Part shown: one piece after another, positions 43,196 through 51,823 of the stretch
How the letters are laid out: the number at the start of each line of letters is the position of its first letter
Numbering within the stretch: position 1 is the first letter of the stretch
Translations under genes and position numbers: made by a program
DNA from: Nocardiopsis flavescens
Lineage (GTDB): Bacteria; Actinomycetota; Actinomycetes; Streptosporangiales; Streptosporangiaceae
Length of the DNA stretch: 64,000 nt
Assembly: GCF_900141985.1 (NCBI RefSeq)
Contig: NZ_FQZK01000019.1
Location: 48,449-112,448 of the forward strand
Direction: 5' to 3'
Notes under the pieces: generated by a model
What the model was told of the DNA's origin: nothing
The model's database searches: none
What the model saw: only the letters and a program-made list of their open reading frames with translations

Positions 43196-44293
43196 GTGCT
43201 TCCCGTCGTCTGGCTCCTGGGCGCCTCCGGGGTGGGCAAGTCCACCGTCGGCCACCGGCTGCTGTCCGCGGCGGCCGGCGCCGGGGTGGGCGCCGCGTTC
43301 GCGGACACCGACCAGCTGCGCCTCGCCTCCGGGATGGCGGCCTCGGAGACGGAGCTGATCGCCGCCGCCCTCCCCGCGCTGAGCCGCGGGTACCGCGCGC
43401 ACGGCGCGCGGGTCCTGGTGGTCGCCGGGCAGGCCGACGACCCCGGCCACCTGGAGCGGCTGCTGCCCGGCGTCCCCCGTGAGCGGGTGCTCGCCGTCCA
43501 CCTGCACGCGGACCCGGACACGGTCCGTACGCGGGTGCGGCGGCGCGGGTGGCGCGTCGACCTCGCCGATGCCGCCGCGGACCGCGCCGCCCGGCTCGAC
43601 GCCGGCTTCGCCGACCTGCGGCTGGACACCGCGGGCCGCTCCCCCGCCGACCTCGCCGCGCGGGTGGCCGCCGCCCTCCCCGCCCACCTGGAGGGCACGG
43701 CCGCCGACCCCGGGGACGACGGCCCACCTGCCCCCGCGACGGCCCCCCGGCGCGCCGTCGTACTCACCGGCCCGGGCGGGGTGGGCCTGTCCACCGCGGG
43801 GTTCGGGGCCTTCTCCCGGATCGCGCGCACCGGCGAGCCCGTCGGCTACCTCGACGCGCACCAGCTGGGGTTCCTCGGAACCCGCTCCCGCGAAGACCGC
43901 CTCGCCCCGATGCGCGCCGCCCACACGCGGGCCGTCGCGGCGGTGCTGGCGCGGGGCGGTGCGCGGACCGTGGTGGCCGGCGGCGACCCGCTCACGGTCC
44001 GGTCGCTCCTGGACGCGTGGCGGCCCGGGGCGGTCACGGTGTTCTGGCTGCACGCCCCGCCGGCGGACCTGGCCGGGCGCATCACCCGGCGGGCGCGCGG
44101 GGAGGGGCCCGCGATCCCGGGCGACCACCGGGCGGGCCTGGCCGGCAGCGCGCTGGCCGCGGCGGTCGAGGCCGCCGTCCTGGAGAGCGGGCGCGCCGGG
44201 CTCCGCCCCCGCAACGCGCAGGTCCTCGACACCGGCGGCATGGACGCGGAGCAGGTGGCCGACGTCCTCGCGGCGGCCCTGCCCCGCCTGTAG
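43196..44293 (+). CDS. Two-domain P-loop NTPase/kinase-like protein
   Basis: A 365-residue protein made of two related P-loop halves. The first (1 to about 165) has an intact Walker A, GASGVGKST (9-17), then DTDQLRLASG. The second (about 185-365) has GPGGVGLST (192-200), where the essential Lys is Leu198, and a parallel DAHQLGFLG. So one half looks active and the other degenerate. It resembles small nucleotide kinases or chloramphenicol-phosphotransferase-like folds. A stop codon lies just upstream in frame, so the start must be GTG 43196. TAGAGT 6 bases upstream suggests a leaderless mRNA. It is convergent with dop. Confidence 0.7.
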   Translation: MLPVVWLLGASGVGKSTVGHRLLSAAAGAGVGAAFADTDQLRLASGMAASETELIAAALPALSRGYRAHGARVLVVAGQADDPGHLERLLPGVPRERVLAVHLHADPDTVRTRVRRRGWRVDLADAAADRAARLDAGFADLRLDTAGRSPADLAARVAAALPAHLEGTAADPGDDGPPAPATAPRRAVVLTGPGGVGLSTAGFGAFSRIARTGEPVGYLDAHQLGFLGTRSREDRLAPMRAAHTRAVAAVLARGGARTVVAGGDPLTVRSLLDAWRPGAVTVFWLHAPPADLAGRITRRARGEGPAIPGDHRAGLAGSALAAAVEAAVLESGRAGLRPRNAQVLDTGGMDAEQVADVLAAALPRL

Positions 44294-44468
44294 GGCCCGG
44301 AACCCGTCACACGCGGCCGGGCGCGGACCGGTGGCGCCTTCCGGCCCGCCCCGTGTCAGGGCCGGCCCGCGGACGCGGGCGGTACGGCCGTCCCCGGGGC
44401 GGCGGGAGGACGGGCCGCCCCACCGCGCCCGCCGGCGCCGGCCGCACGATCGCGGGCGCGCCGGCCGG

Positions 44469-44493
44469 GGCGGGGGCGCCGGGCGCCCCCGCC
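44469..44493. terminator. Hairpin between P-loop gene and dop
   Basis: GGCGGGGGCGC and GCGCCCCCGCC form a perfect 11-bp stem with a 3-base loop, 6 bases past the dop stop. Confidence 0.65.
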
Positions 44494-44499
44494 GCCGCG

Positions 44500-46017
44500 T
44501 CAGCGGTTGCCGGACAGGACCGCGACCAGGTCGGCGGCGGTCGGCGAGGCGTCCAGCAGCGCCCCCACGTGCTCCTTCGTCCCGCGGAGCGGCTCCAGGG
44601 TCGGCACCCGCTGGAGCGAGTCGTAGCCCGGCAGGTCGAAGATCACCGAGTCCCACGACGCCGCCGCCACCGAGTCCGCGTACTTGGCCAGGCACCGCCC
44701 GCGGAAGTACGCCCGGGTGTCCTCCGGCGGCTCGGTCACCGCGCGCTGCACCCGGGGCTCCTCCAGCAGCCGCCGGATCCGCCCGCGCGCCACCAGGCGG
44801 TTGTAGATCCCCTTGTCGGGGCGCACGTCCGAGTACTGCAGGTCCACCAGCTGGAGCCGCGGGTGCGACCAGTCCAGCCCGTCCCGGGAGCGGTACCCCT
44901 CCAGGACCTTCAGCTTGGCCACCCAGTCCAGCTCCTCGGCCAGGTCCATCGGGTCGCCGCCCAGCCGGGTGAGCACCGACTCCCACCGGTCCAGCACGTC
45001 CGCGGTGTCGGGGTCCACGTCCGTCCCGTACCGGTCCTCCACGTACTTGCGCGCCTGGTCCAGGTACTCGCCCTGGAGCTCCAGGGCGGTCATCCGGCGA
45101 CCGTCGCGCAGCTTCACCCGGTGGGCGAGCGCCGGGTCGTGGGACACCGCCCGCAGGTCGGCCACCGGGGTCTCCAGCGACAGGTCCACGCTGATGAACC
45201 CGTCCTCGATCATCGACAGCACCAGGGACGTCGTCCCCAGCTTGAGGTAGGTGGAGATCTCGCTCAGGTTGGCGTCGCCGACGATCACGTGCAGCCGCCG
45301 GTACTTGTCCGGGTCGGCGTGGGGTTCGTCCCGCGTGTTGATGATGGGACGCTTCAGGGTGGTCTCCAGCCCCACCTCCACCTCGAAGAAGTCGGCCCGC
45401 TGGGAGAGCTGGAAGCCCGTCCCCTGCCCGTCGGCGCCGATGCCGACCTTGCCCGCGCCCACCACCACCTGGCGGGAGACGAAGAACGGGACGAGGTGGC
45501 GGACGATGTCGCCGAACGGCGTCGACCGCTTCATCAGGTAGTTCTCGTGGCAGCCGTAGGAGGCGCCCTTGTTGTCGGTGTTGTTCTTGTACAGCTGGAT
45601 GGGCTCGATGCCGGGCGTGGCCCCGGCCCGGGCCGCGGCGTCGGCCATCACCCGCTCACCCGCCTTGTCCCACAGCACCGCGTCGAGGGGGTTGGTGACC
45701 TCCGGCGCCGAGTACTCCGGGTGGGCGTGGTCCACGTACAGCCGCGCCCCGTTGGTGAGGATGACGTTGGCCAGCCCCAGGTCCTCGTCCGTGAGCTGCG
45801 TGGGGTCCGCCACCTCCCGTGCCAGGTCGAAGCCGCGCGCGTCGCGCAGCGGGTTCTCCTCCTCGAAGTCCCACCGTGCCCGTCGCGCCCGGGCCGCCGA
45901 GGCGGCAAGGTAGGCGTTGACCACCTGGGTTGAGGTGACCATCGCGTTGGCCCCGGGGTTGCCCGGCACGGAGATCCCGTACTCGGTCTCGATACCCATA
46001 ATCCGCCGCACACTCAT
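44500..46017 (-). CDS. dop: Pup deamidase/depupylase Dop
   Basis: A 505-residue PafA paralogue. It converts the C-terminal Gln of Pup to Glu and also cleaves Pup off proteins. Glu10 (MGIETEYGIS) and catalytic Asp96 (RLYVDHAHPEYS) are present, and residues about 44-82 form the Dop-specific loop (WDFEEENPLRDARGFDLA) that PafA lacks. It stands 18.5-19 kb from pup instead of next to it, between a P-loop gene and a ManD gene. TAATCT ends 6 bases before the ATG, with a GTTCAAG -35-like word, so it has its own leaderless-type promoter. Confidence 0.96.
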   Translation of the reverse strand: MSVRRIMGIETEYGISVPGNPGANAMVTSTQVVNAYLAASAARARRARWDFEEENPLRDARGFDLAREVADPTQLTDEDLGLANVILTNGARLYVDHAHPEYSAPEVTNPLDAVLWDKAGERVMADAAARAGATPGIEPIQLYKNNTDNKGASYGCHENYLMKRSTPFGDIVRHLVPFFVSRQVVVGAGKVGIGADGQGTGFQLSQRADFFEVEVGLETTLKRPIINTRDEPHADPDKYRRLHVIVGDANLSEISTYLKLGTTSLVLSMIEDGFISVDLSLETPVADLRAVSHDPALAHRVKLRDGRRMTALELQGEYLDQARKYVEDRYGTDVDPDTADVLDRWESVLTRLGGDPMDLAEELDWVAKLKVLEGYRSRDGLDWSHPRLQLVDLQYSDVRPDKGIYNRLVARGRIRRLLEEPRVQRAVTEPPEDTRAYFRGRCLAKYADSVAAASWDSVIFDLPGYDSLQRVPTLEPLRGTKEHVGALLDASPTAADLVAVLSGNR

Positions 46018-46023
46018 GCTGAG

Positions 46024-46052
46024 AGATTATCCACCGGGGAGCGGTCTTGAAC
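46024..46052 (-). promoter_or_regulatory. Leaderless-type promoter of dop
   Basis: Reading leftward: GTTCAA (46052-46047), 17 bases, TAATCT (46029-46024), 6 bases, ATG 46017. The -10 is part of GATAATCT. No ribosome site can fit. Confidence 0.6.
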
Positions 46053-46290
46053 GCTTCCGCGTCGATTGTGGCCCAAGCGCCGTCTTGACGGGAGTTCCGG
46101 GCGCCCCGGCGCGCCGTTGTCATCGCAGGTGGGACGGGCTTTCCCGGAGTCGGCAAAATCCTTTCGCCCTATTTTGTCGGAATGTCGGCGATTCGTCGGA
46201 CCGGGCCCTTGGCGCCGATACCCGTCCGGTCCGGCCCCGCACCGTTCCCGCGCCCCCGGGCGGGCCGGGACGGGGCCGGACCGCCGCGCC

Positions 46291-47496
46291 TCACCAGTCG
46301 TGGACCGTGCCGTCCAGGCGCCGGTTCACCGGGAGGTAGCGGGGCTCGTAGGGGAACCGGGCCGCCGCCTCCTCGTCGAACTCCACCCCCAGCCCGGGCG
46401 CGTCCCCGGGGTGCATGTACCCGTCGGCGAACGTGTAGCCGGTGCGGAACACCTCGCCCACCGGGCCGGTGTGGCCCATGTTCTCCTGGATGCCGAAGTT
46501 GGGGATCGTCAGGTCCACGTGCAGCGCGGCGGCCATCGCGATCGGCGACAGGTCCCCGGCCCCGTGCGAGCCCGACTTGACCCCGTACAGCTCCGCCAGG
46601 GAGAACACGCGGCGCAGGTGGGTGATGCCGCCGGTGTGCGAGACCGAGGTGCGGATGTAGTCGATGAGCCGCTCGGTGATGAGCTGCTGGCAGTCCCAGA
46701 TGGAGTTGAACACCTCGCCCACGGCCAGCGGCGTGGTGGTGTGCTGCCGGATCAGCCGGAAGGCGGCCTGGTCCTCGGCCGGGGTGGGGTCCTCGATCCA
46801 GAACGGCCGGTAGGGCTCCAGCGCGGCGCCCAGGCGCCCGGCCTCGACGGGGGTGAGCCGGTGGTGGACGTCGTGCAGCACGTGGACCCCGTAGCCGAAC
46901 TCCTCGCGGATGCGGGCCATGACGGTGGGCACGAAGTCCAGGTAGAGGGGGGTCTCCCACAGGTTCTCCTGCGGCAGGGCGGCGTCGGCCGGCTCGTAGA
47001 CGGCGCCGCCGGAGATCCCGTAGTTGGCCTCCAGGCCGGGAACGGCCGCCTGGACCCGGACGGCCCGGTAGCCCAGGTCGAGGTGGCGCTGGAAGTCCGC
47101 GGACAGCTCGTCCAGGGTCGTGCCGCTGGCGTGCCCGTAGACCAGGACGCCGTCCCGGGCGGGGCCGCCGAGCAGCTGGTGGACGGGCATGCCCGCGGCC
47201 TTGCCCTTGATGTCCCACAGGGCGACGTCGACGGCGGCGATGGCGGCCATGGTCACCGGGCCGCGCCGCCAGTAGGCGCCCTTGTAGAGGTAGTGCCAGG
47301 TGTCCTCGATCCTGCGGGCGTCGCGGCCGATGAGCAGGGGGCACACGTGGTCGCTCAGGTAGGAGGCGACGGACAGCTCGCGGCCGTTGAGCGTGGCGTC
47401 CCCGACGCCGGTGAGTCCGTCCTCGGTCTCGATGACCAGGGTGACGTAGTTGCGGCCGGGCGACGAGACGATGACGCGGGCGTCGGTGATCCTCAC
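46291..47496 (-). CDS. manD: D-mannonate dehydratase family protein (enolase superfamily)
   Basis: A 401-residue RspA/ManD-type enzyme from GTG 47496 (AAAGG before it). Family landmarks are TEDGLTGVGDATLNGRE, LYKGAYWRRGPVTMAAIAAVD, HDVHHRLTP, WIEDPTPAEDQ, and the closing YLPVNRRLDGTVHDW. ManD converts mannonate or gluconate to the 2-keto-3-deoxy sugar acid; some family members have low or other activity. It is preceded by its GntR regulator gene and a 14-bp palindrome. The pair sits between dop and mpa. Confidence 0.88.
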   Translation of the reverse strand: MRITDARVIVSSPGRNYVTLVIETEDGLTGVGDATLNGRELSVASYLSDHVCPLLIGRDARRIEDTWHYLYKGAYWRRGPVTMAAIAAVDVALWDIKGKAAGMPVHQLLGGPARDGVLVYGHASGTTLDELSADFQRHLDLGYRAVRVQAAVPGLEANYGISGGAVYEPADAALPQENLWETPLYLDFVPTVMARIREEFGYGVHVLHDVHHRLTPVEAGRLGAALEPYRPFWIEDPTPAEDQAAFRLIRQHTTTPLAVGEVFNSIWDCQQLITERLIDYIRTSVSHTGGITHLRRVFSLAELYGVKSGSHGAGDLSPIAMAAALHVDLTIPNFGIQENMGHTGPVGEVFRTGYTFADGYMHPGDAPGLGVEFDEEAAARFPYEPRYLPVNRRLDGTVHDW

Positions 47497-47554
47497 GGGG
47501 GGCCTTTCCGTTGCCGGGGGTTCGGGGCGGCGGGGGTCGCCCCTGGGCCTCGCA

Positions 47555-47568
47555 GCATACTTGTATGC
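47555..47568. promoter_or_regulatory. GntR operator before manD
   Basis: GCATACTTGTATGC is a GCATAC-N2-GTATGC palindrome of the FadR/UxuR type, 59 bases before manD. The flanking GC content is much higher, so the AT-richer palindrome stands out. Confidence 0.7.
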
Positions 47569-47603
47569 AAGCTGGGCTGCCAGCCCCCGGCGCCGCCCGG
47601 GCC

Positions 47604-48317
47604 TCAGGTGAAGTAGCCCGGGTGGGCCCCCCGCACCCGGTCCACCGTCGCCAGGATCAGCCGCAGGTGCCCGGTCAGCACCGCGTCCCCGCCCTCGGCG
47701 TCCCCCGCGGCCAGGGCCTCCACCAGGGCCCGGTGCTCCCCCACCAGCACGTCGAACCCGGTGGTGTCGGGCAGGGCGAGCCTGCGCACCCGGTCCATCT
47801 GCGGCCGCGCCCGGCGCGCCACCCGGCCCGCGCCCGGGTGCCCCGCGGCGTCGAAGAACAGCTGGTGCAGGCGCTGGTCCAGGTCGAAGAACCCCTCGAT
47901 GTCCCCGCGGTCGCGGGCCCGCTCCTGCTCCCGCAGGTTCTCCCGCATCGCCTCCAGGTCCCGCGGCCCGGCCCCGCGCACGGCGTCCCGGAACGCGGCG
48001 CGCTCCAGGGCCTCGCGGACGAACTGGGCGTCGGCCAGCCCCTGCCGGTCGATGCGGGCCACGAACGTGCCCTGCTGGGGGAACACGTCCACCAGCCCCT
48101 CCTCCGCCAGGCGGTACAGGGCGTCGCGCACGGGCGTGCGGCTCACCCCCAGCCTGGCCGCCAGCTCGTTCTCCGACAGGCGGCGGGCAGGCTCCAGGCG
48201 CACGCTCACGATGGCCTCGTAGAGCCAGTCGTACACCTGGGCGGACAGGCCCCGGGAGTGCCTCTTGAACACGGGGGCGGCGTCCGGGGGCGGTTCGGCG
48301 GCGGTCATACCCGGCAT
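47604..48317 (-). CDS. GntR family (FadR/FCD) regulator
   Basis: About 237 residues from ATG 48317; ATG 48308 is an equally possible start. Winged helix: AARLGVSRTPVRDALYRLAEEGLV. The FCD effector domain carries the metal-binding pattern Asp/His (FDLDQRLHQLFF), His (EHRALVEAL) and His (GHLRLIL). It is co-directional with manD, whose promoter holds the matching palindrome, so it should repress manD in response to a sugar acid. Confidence 0.87.
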   Translation of the reverse strand: MPGMTAAEPPPDAAPVFKRHSRGLSAQVYDWLYEAIVSVRLEPARRLSENELAARLGVSRTPVRDALYRLAEEGLVDVFPQQGTFVARIDRQGLADAQFVREALERAAFRDAVRGAGPRDLEAMRENLREQERARDRGDIEGFFDLDQRLHQLFFDAAGHPGAGRVARRARPQMDRVRRLALPDTTGFDVLVGEHRALVEALAAGDAEGGDAVLTGHLRLILATVDRVRGAHPGYFT

Positions 48318-48382
48318 GCTGCCACATCCCCGCGGGGCCCCGGCGCCCGCGGAGCCGGGCCCCGGGCCCGCGGACACGGAAG

Positions 48383-48406
48383 GGGGCCGGCCCGCGGGCC
48401 GGCCCC
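48383..48406 (-). terminator. Perfect 24-base palindrome after mpa
   Basis: A GGGGCCGGCCCG / CGGGCCGGCCCC palindrome lies 14 bases past the mpa stop and separates it from gntR. Confidence 0.65.
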
Positions 48407-48420
48407 TCCACCGCCGATCG

Positions 48421-50181
48421 CTACAGGTACTGGCCCGTGTTGGCGACCGTGTCGATGCTCCGCCCGGAGTCCGCGCCCTTCTTGCCGGTCACGAGGGTCC
48501 GGATGTAGACGATGCGCTCGCCCTTCTTTCCGGAGATCCGCGCCCAGTCGTCGGGGTTGGTGGTGTTGGGCAGGTCCTCGTTCTCGCTGAACTCGTCGAC
48601 GCACGCCTGGAGCAGGTGCGCGACCCGGATCCCCTTGGAGTCGTGGTCGATGAAGTCCTTGATGGCCATCTTCTTGGCCCGCGAGACGATGTTCTCGATC
48701 ATGGCGCCGGAGTTGAAGTCCTTGAAGTACAGGACCTCCTTGTCACCGTTGGCGTAGGTGACCTCCAGGAACCGGTTCTCCTCGCCCTCGGTGTACATCC
48801 GCTCCACGACCGTCTGGATCATGGCGTCCACCGTGGCCCGGGTCGAGCCGCCGTGCTCGGCCGTGTCCTCCCCGTGCAGCGGGAGGTCCTCGGTGATGTA
48901 CTTGGCGAAGATGTCCCGGGCCGCCTCGGCGTCGGGCCGCTCGATCTTGATCTTGACGTCCAGGCGGCCGGGCCGCAGGATCGCCGGGTCGATCATGTCC
49001 TCGCGGTTGGAGGCGCCGATGACGATGACGTTCTCCAGGCCCTCGACACCGTCGATCTCGCTGAGCAGCTGCGGGACGATCGTGTTCTCCACGTCGGAGG
49101 ACACGCCCGAGCCGCGGGTGCGGAAGATCGAGTCCATCTCGTCGAAGAACACGATGACCGGGGTGCCCTCGGACGCCTTCTCCCGCGCGCGCTGGAAGAC
49201 CAGGCGGATGTGCCGCTCGGTCTCGCCCACGTACTTGTTGAGCAGCTCCGGGCCCTTGATGTTGAGGAAGAAGCTCTTGCCGACGTCGCGGCCGGTGCGC
49301 TCGGCGACCTGTTTGGCCAGCGAGTTGGCGACCGCCTTGGCGATGAGCGTCTTTCCGCAGCCGGGCGGGCCGTACAGCAGCACGCCCTTGGGGGCGCGCA
49401 GCTTGTGCTCGCGGAACAGGTCCTTGTGCAGGTAGGGCAGCTCGACCGCGTCGCGGATGAGCTCGATCTGCCCGGACAGGCCGCCGATGTCGGTGTAGGC
49501 GATGTCGGGGACCTCTTCGAGGATCAGCTCCTCGACCTCGGACTTGGGGATGCGCTCGTACACGTACCCCGAGCGCGGCTCCAGCAGCAGGGAGTCGCCC
49601 GGCCGGATCGGCTCGTCGCGCAGCGGGTCCGCCAGGCGGACGATGCGCTCCTCGTCGTGGTGGGAGATCACGAGGGCGCGCTCGCCGTCCTCCAGGATCT
49701 CTTTGAGCATCACGACCTCGCCGACCGTCTCGAAGGACTCCACCTCGACGACGTTGAAGGCCTCGTTGAGCATGACCTCCTGGCCCGGGCGCAGCGCGTC
49801 CAGGTCCACCGAGGGGCTCACGTTGACCCGCATCTTGCGGCCGTTGGTGAAGATCTCGACGGTCTCGTCCTCGCGCCCGCCCAGGAAGACGCCGAAGCCG
49901 GAGGGCGGTTGCGCCAGCCGGTCGACCTCCTCCTTGAGCGCCACGATCTGCTCTCGGGCCTCCTTGAGCGTGGAGACCAGCCGTTCGTTCTGTCCGTTGG
50001 ACGCCGCGAGGTTGGCCTGGGCCTCCCTGAGCCGCTCCTCCAGCAGGCGCACATGTCGGGGCGAGTCGGCGAGCTTGCGCCGGACCACGCTGAGTTCCTT
50101 TTCCATGTAGGAGACCTGGGCCGTGAGTTCAGCGACTTCACGGTCCCGGTCGCTCTGACGCTCGTCTTCGCGCTCGGCCAC
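48421..50181 (-). CDS. mpa: Proteasome-associated ATPase Mpa/ARC
   Basis: A 586-residue hexameric AAA unfoldase that recruits pupylated proteins and feeds them into the 20S core. N-terminal coiled coil (about 10-90) binds Pup; two OB folds follow (about 95-225). Walker A is GPPGCGKT (271-278), Walker B VIVFFDEMDS (342-351). The C-terminus GQYL is the gate-opening tail that docks on the alpha ring. GTG 50181 follows GGGAGG at 8 bases. It is separated from dop by the manD-gntR pair. Confidence 0.96.
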   Translation of the reverse strand: MAEREDERQSDRDREVAELTAQVSYMEKELSVVRRKLADSPRHVRLLEERLREAQANLAASNGQNERLVSTLKEAREQIVALKEEVDRLAQPPSGFGVFLGGREDETVEIFTNGRKMRVNVSPSVDLDALRPGQEVMLNEAFNVVEVESFETVGEVVMLKEILEDGERALVISHHDEERIVRLADPLRDEPIRPGDSLLLEPRSGYVYERIPKSEVEELILEEVPDIAYTDIGGLSGQIELIRDAVELPYLHKDLFREHKLRAPKGVLLYGPPGCGKTLIAKAVANSLAKQVAERTGRDVGKSFFLNIKGPELLNKYVGETERHIRLVFQRAREKASEGTPVIVFFDEMDSIFRTRGSGVSSDVENTIVPQLLSEIDGVEGLENVIVIGASNREDMIDPAILRPGRLDVKIKIERPDAEAARDIFAKYITEDLPLHGEDTAEHGGSTRATVDAMIQTVVERMYTEGEENRFLEVTYANGDKEVLYFKDFNSGAMIENIVSRAKKMAIKDFIDHDSKGIRVAHLLQACVDEFSENEDLPNTTNPDDWARISGKKGERIVYIRTLVTGKKGADSGRSIDTVANTGQYL

Positions 50182-50551
50182 GTCCGCCACCTCCCTTTGA
50201 GAAGGACGACTACTCGGGAGCGTACCTACCCCTGCCCCATTCCTAACCTCCCAGCTTCGAGGAGTGTCGTAGGCCTCATTTCCAGGTCTTGCGTCAGTGC
50301 AGGTCACAGTGCTAGAGAGTGACCCGGCGTAATGAGAAAGTAACCTCTCGGGCGGGACCGGGTCACGCTGCGGCGCGGCGGCGCCGCGCACGTCGCCGGG
50401 GATGAAACGGACATGTTTACGCCCCGCCGGGTCAGGGCAGGGCGCCCCGACCGCACCCGGTCCCCGCGCGCACGAAGGCCCGCCCGGAAACAGGTTCCGG
50501 GCGGGCCTGGGGTGTGCGGGGCCGGGCGCTCGCCGGGGCCCGCGGGGCGGG
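50182..50551 (-). other. 370-bp gap between trmI and mpa
   Basis: It contains the trmI terminator hairpin at 50476-50508 and, left of 50400, a less GC-rich stretch that should hold the mpa promoter. GGTTAGGAATGGGG and TAGGTACG near 50225-50250 are possible elements. No gene is seen. Confidence 0.55.
50476..50508 (-). terminator. Perfect 14-bp hairpin after trmI
   Basis: AGGCCCGCCCGGAA pairs exactly with TTCCGGGCGGGCCT around a 5-base loop. Confidence 0.75.
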
Positions 50552-51577
50552 TCACTCCGCGGCGGCGTCCCCTGCCGCGGCGTCCCGGCCGGGGGTCTCC
50601 TGCGCCGGGGCCTCCTGCACGGCGGCCTCCCCGGCCGCCGGGGCGGCGGGGGCCTGCGCCGGGGCCGGCCCGGCGGGGGCGCCCTTGGCGGCACCGCCCG
50701 CGGCGGCGCGCGAGGCCTCGTAGTCCTGGCCGTAGGCGCCCTTGGCCGGACGGCGGCGGCGCTCGGGCGCCTCCACCCCGTCGGCCAGGCGGCGGGCCAC
50801 CACCAGGAACCCGGTGTGCCCGATCATGCGGTGGTCCGGGCGCACGGCCAGGCCCTCCACGTGCCAGGTCCGCAGCATGGTCTCCCACGAGCGCGGCTCG
50901 TAGAACCTCTCGTCCTCGCGCAGCTCCTCCACCACGCGCGAGAGCTGGGTCGTGGTGGCCACGTAGCAGCACAGCAGGCCGCCGGGGATGAGGGCCCGGG
51001 CGACGGCGTCCAGGCACTCCCACGGGGCCAGCATGTCCAGGAACACCCGGTCCACGTCGGTCTCGTCCAGCTCCTCGACCAGGTCGCCGACGGTCAGCGT
51101 CCAGGCGGGGTGCGGGCCGCCGTAGAACCGCTCGACGTTCTTACGGGCGATCTCGGCGAAGTCGGCGCGGCGCTCGTAGGAGTGCACCATGCCCTTCTCG
51201 CCCACCGCGCGCAGCAGCCAGTTGGACATGGCGCCGGACCCGGCGCCGGCCTCCACGACGCGGGCGCCGGGGAAGATGTCGGCCTCCACCATCACCTGGG
51301 CGGCGTCCTTGGGGTAGACGATGGTCGCCCCGCGCTTCATGGACAGCGTGTAGTCGATGAGCAGGGGGCGCAGCGCCACATAGGCGGTACCGGTGTTGGA
51401 GCGCACGACACTGCCCTCGGGCCGGCCGAGGAGGTCGTCGTGCTCGACCTTGCCCTTGTGGGAGTGGAAGGTGCCCCCCTCGTGGAGGGTGATCGTGTGC
51501 ATGCGACCCTTGGGGTCGGTCAACTGCACGGTGTCACCGTCGGTGAAGGGACCACGGCGGCCATGGATACCGGTCAA
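50552..51577 (-). CDS. trmI: tRNA (adenine-N1)-methyltransferase TrmI
   Basis: 341 residues from an unusual TTG start at 51577 (LTGIHGRRGPFTDGD), behind GAGAGCG. The SAM-binding motif is VVEAGAGSGAMSNWLL; VDRVFLDMLAPWECLD is motif IV. The orthologue in M. tuberculosis (Rv2118c) methylates A58 of tRNAs. The last ~70 residues are an Ala/Gly/Pro/Gln low-complexity tail absent from the core family. It is next to mpa as in mycobacteria. Confidence 0.93.
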   Translation of the reverse strand: MTGIHGRRGPFTDGDTVQLTDPKGRMHTITLHEGGTFHSHKGKVEHDDLLGRPEGSVVRSNTGTAYVALRPLLIDYTLSMKRGATIVYPKDAAQVMVEADIFPGARVVEAGAGSGAMSNWLLRAVGEKGMVHSYERRADFAEIARKNVERFYGGPHPAWTLTVGDLVEELDETDVDRVFLDMLAPWECLDAVARALIPGGLLCCYVATTTQLSRVVEELREDERFYEPRSWETMLRTWHVEGLAVRPDHRMIGHTGFLVVARRLADGVEAPERRRRPAKGAYGQDYEASRAAAGGAAKGAPAGPAPAQAPAAPAAGEAAVQEAPAQETPGRDAAAGDAAAE

Positions 51578-51823
51578 CGTCGCTCTCGTCTTCCCAGGTT
51601 CGGTTCGGTCGGGGCGATCGCCCAGCGTATCGGTCCGCGGACACCACCCGTGCACGTGCGCGGAGCCGCGAAGGGCGGCGGACGCCCGGCGCGGGCCGCC
51701 GCGGGCGGGCGCGCCGACACGCTCCCCCGGCACGGGCCGTGTGTGCGAAGCCCCGCCGGGCCGGGCAGTATCAGCCCAGCGGGCCGACCGCCCGCCCAAG
51801 CACGGACACGGAGACGAGGACCC

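Noticed and set aside
25201..44499. Intervening block as an integrative element
   Set aside because: No integrase, transposase, att-like direct repeats or composition change was found at the edges.
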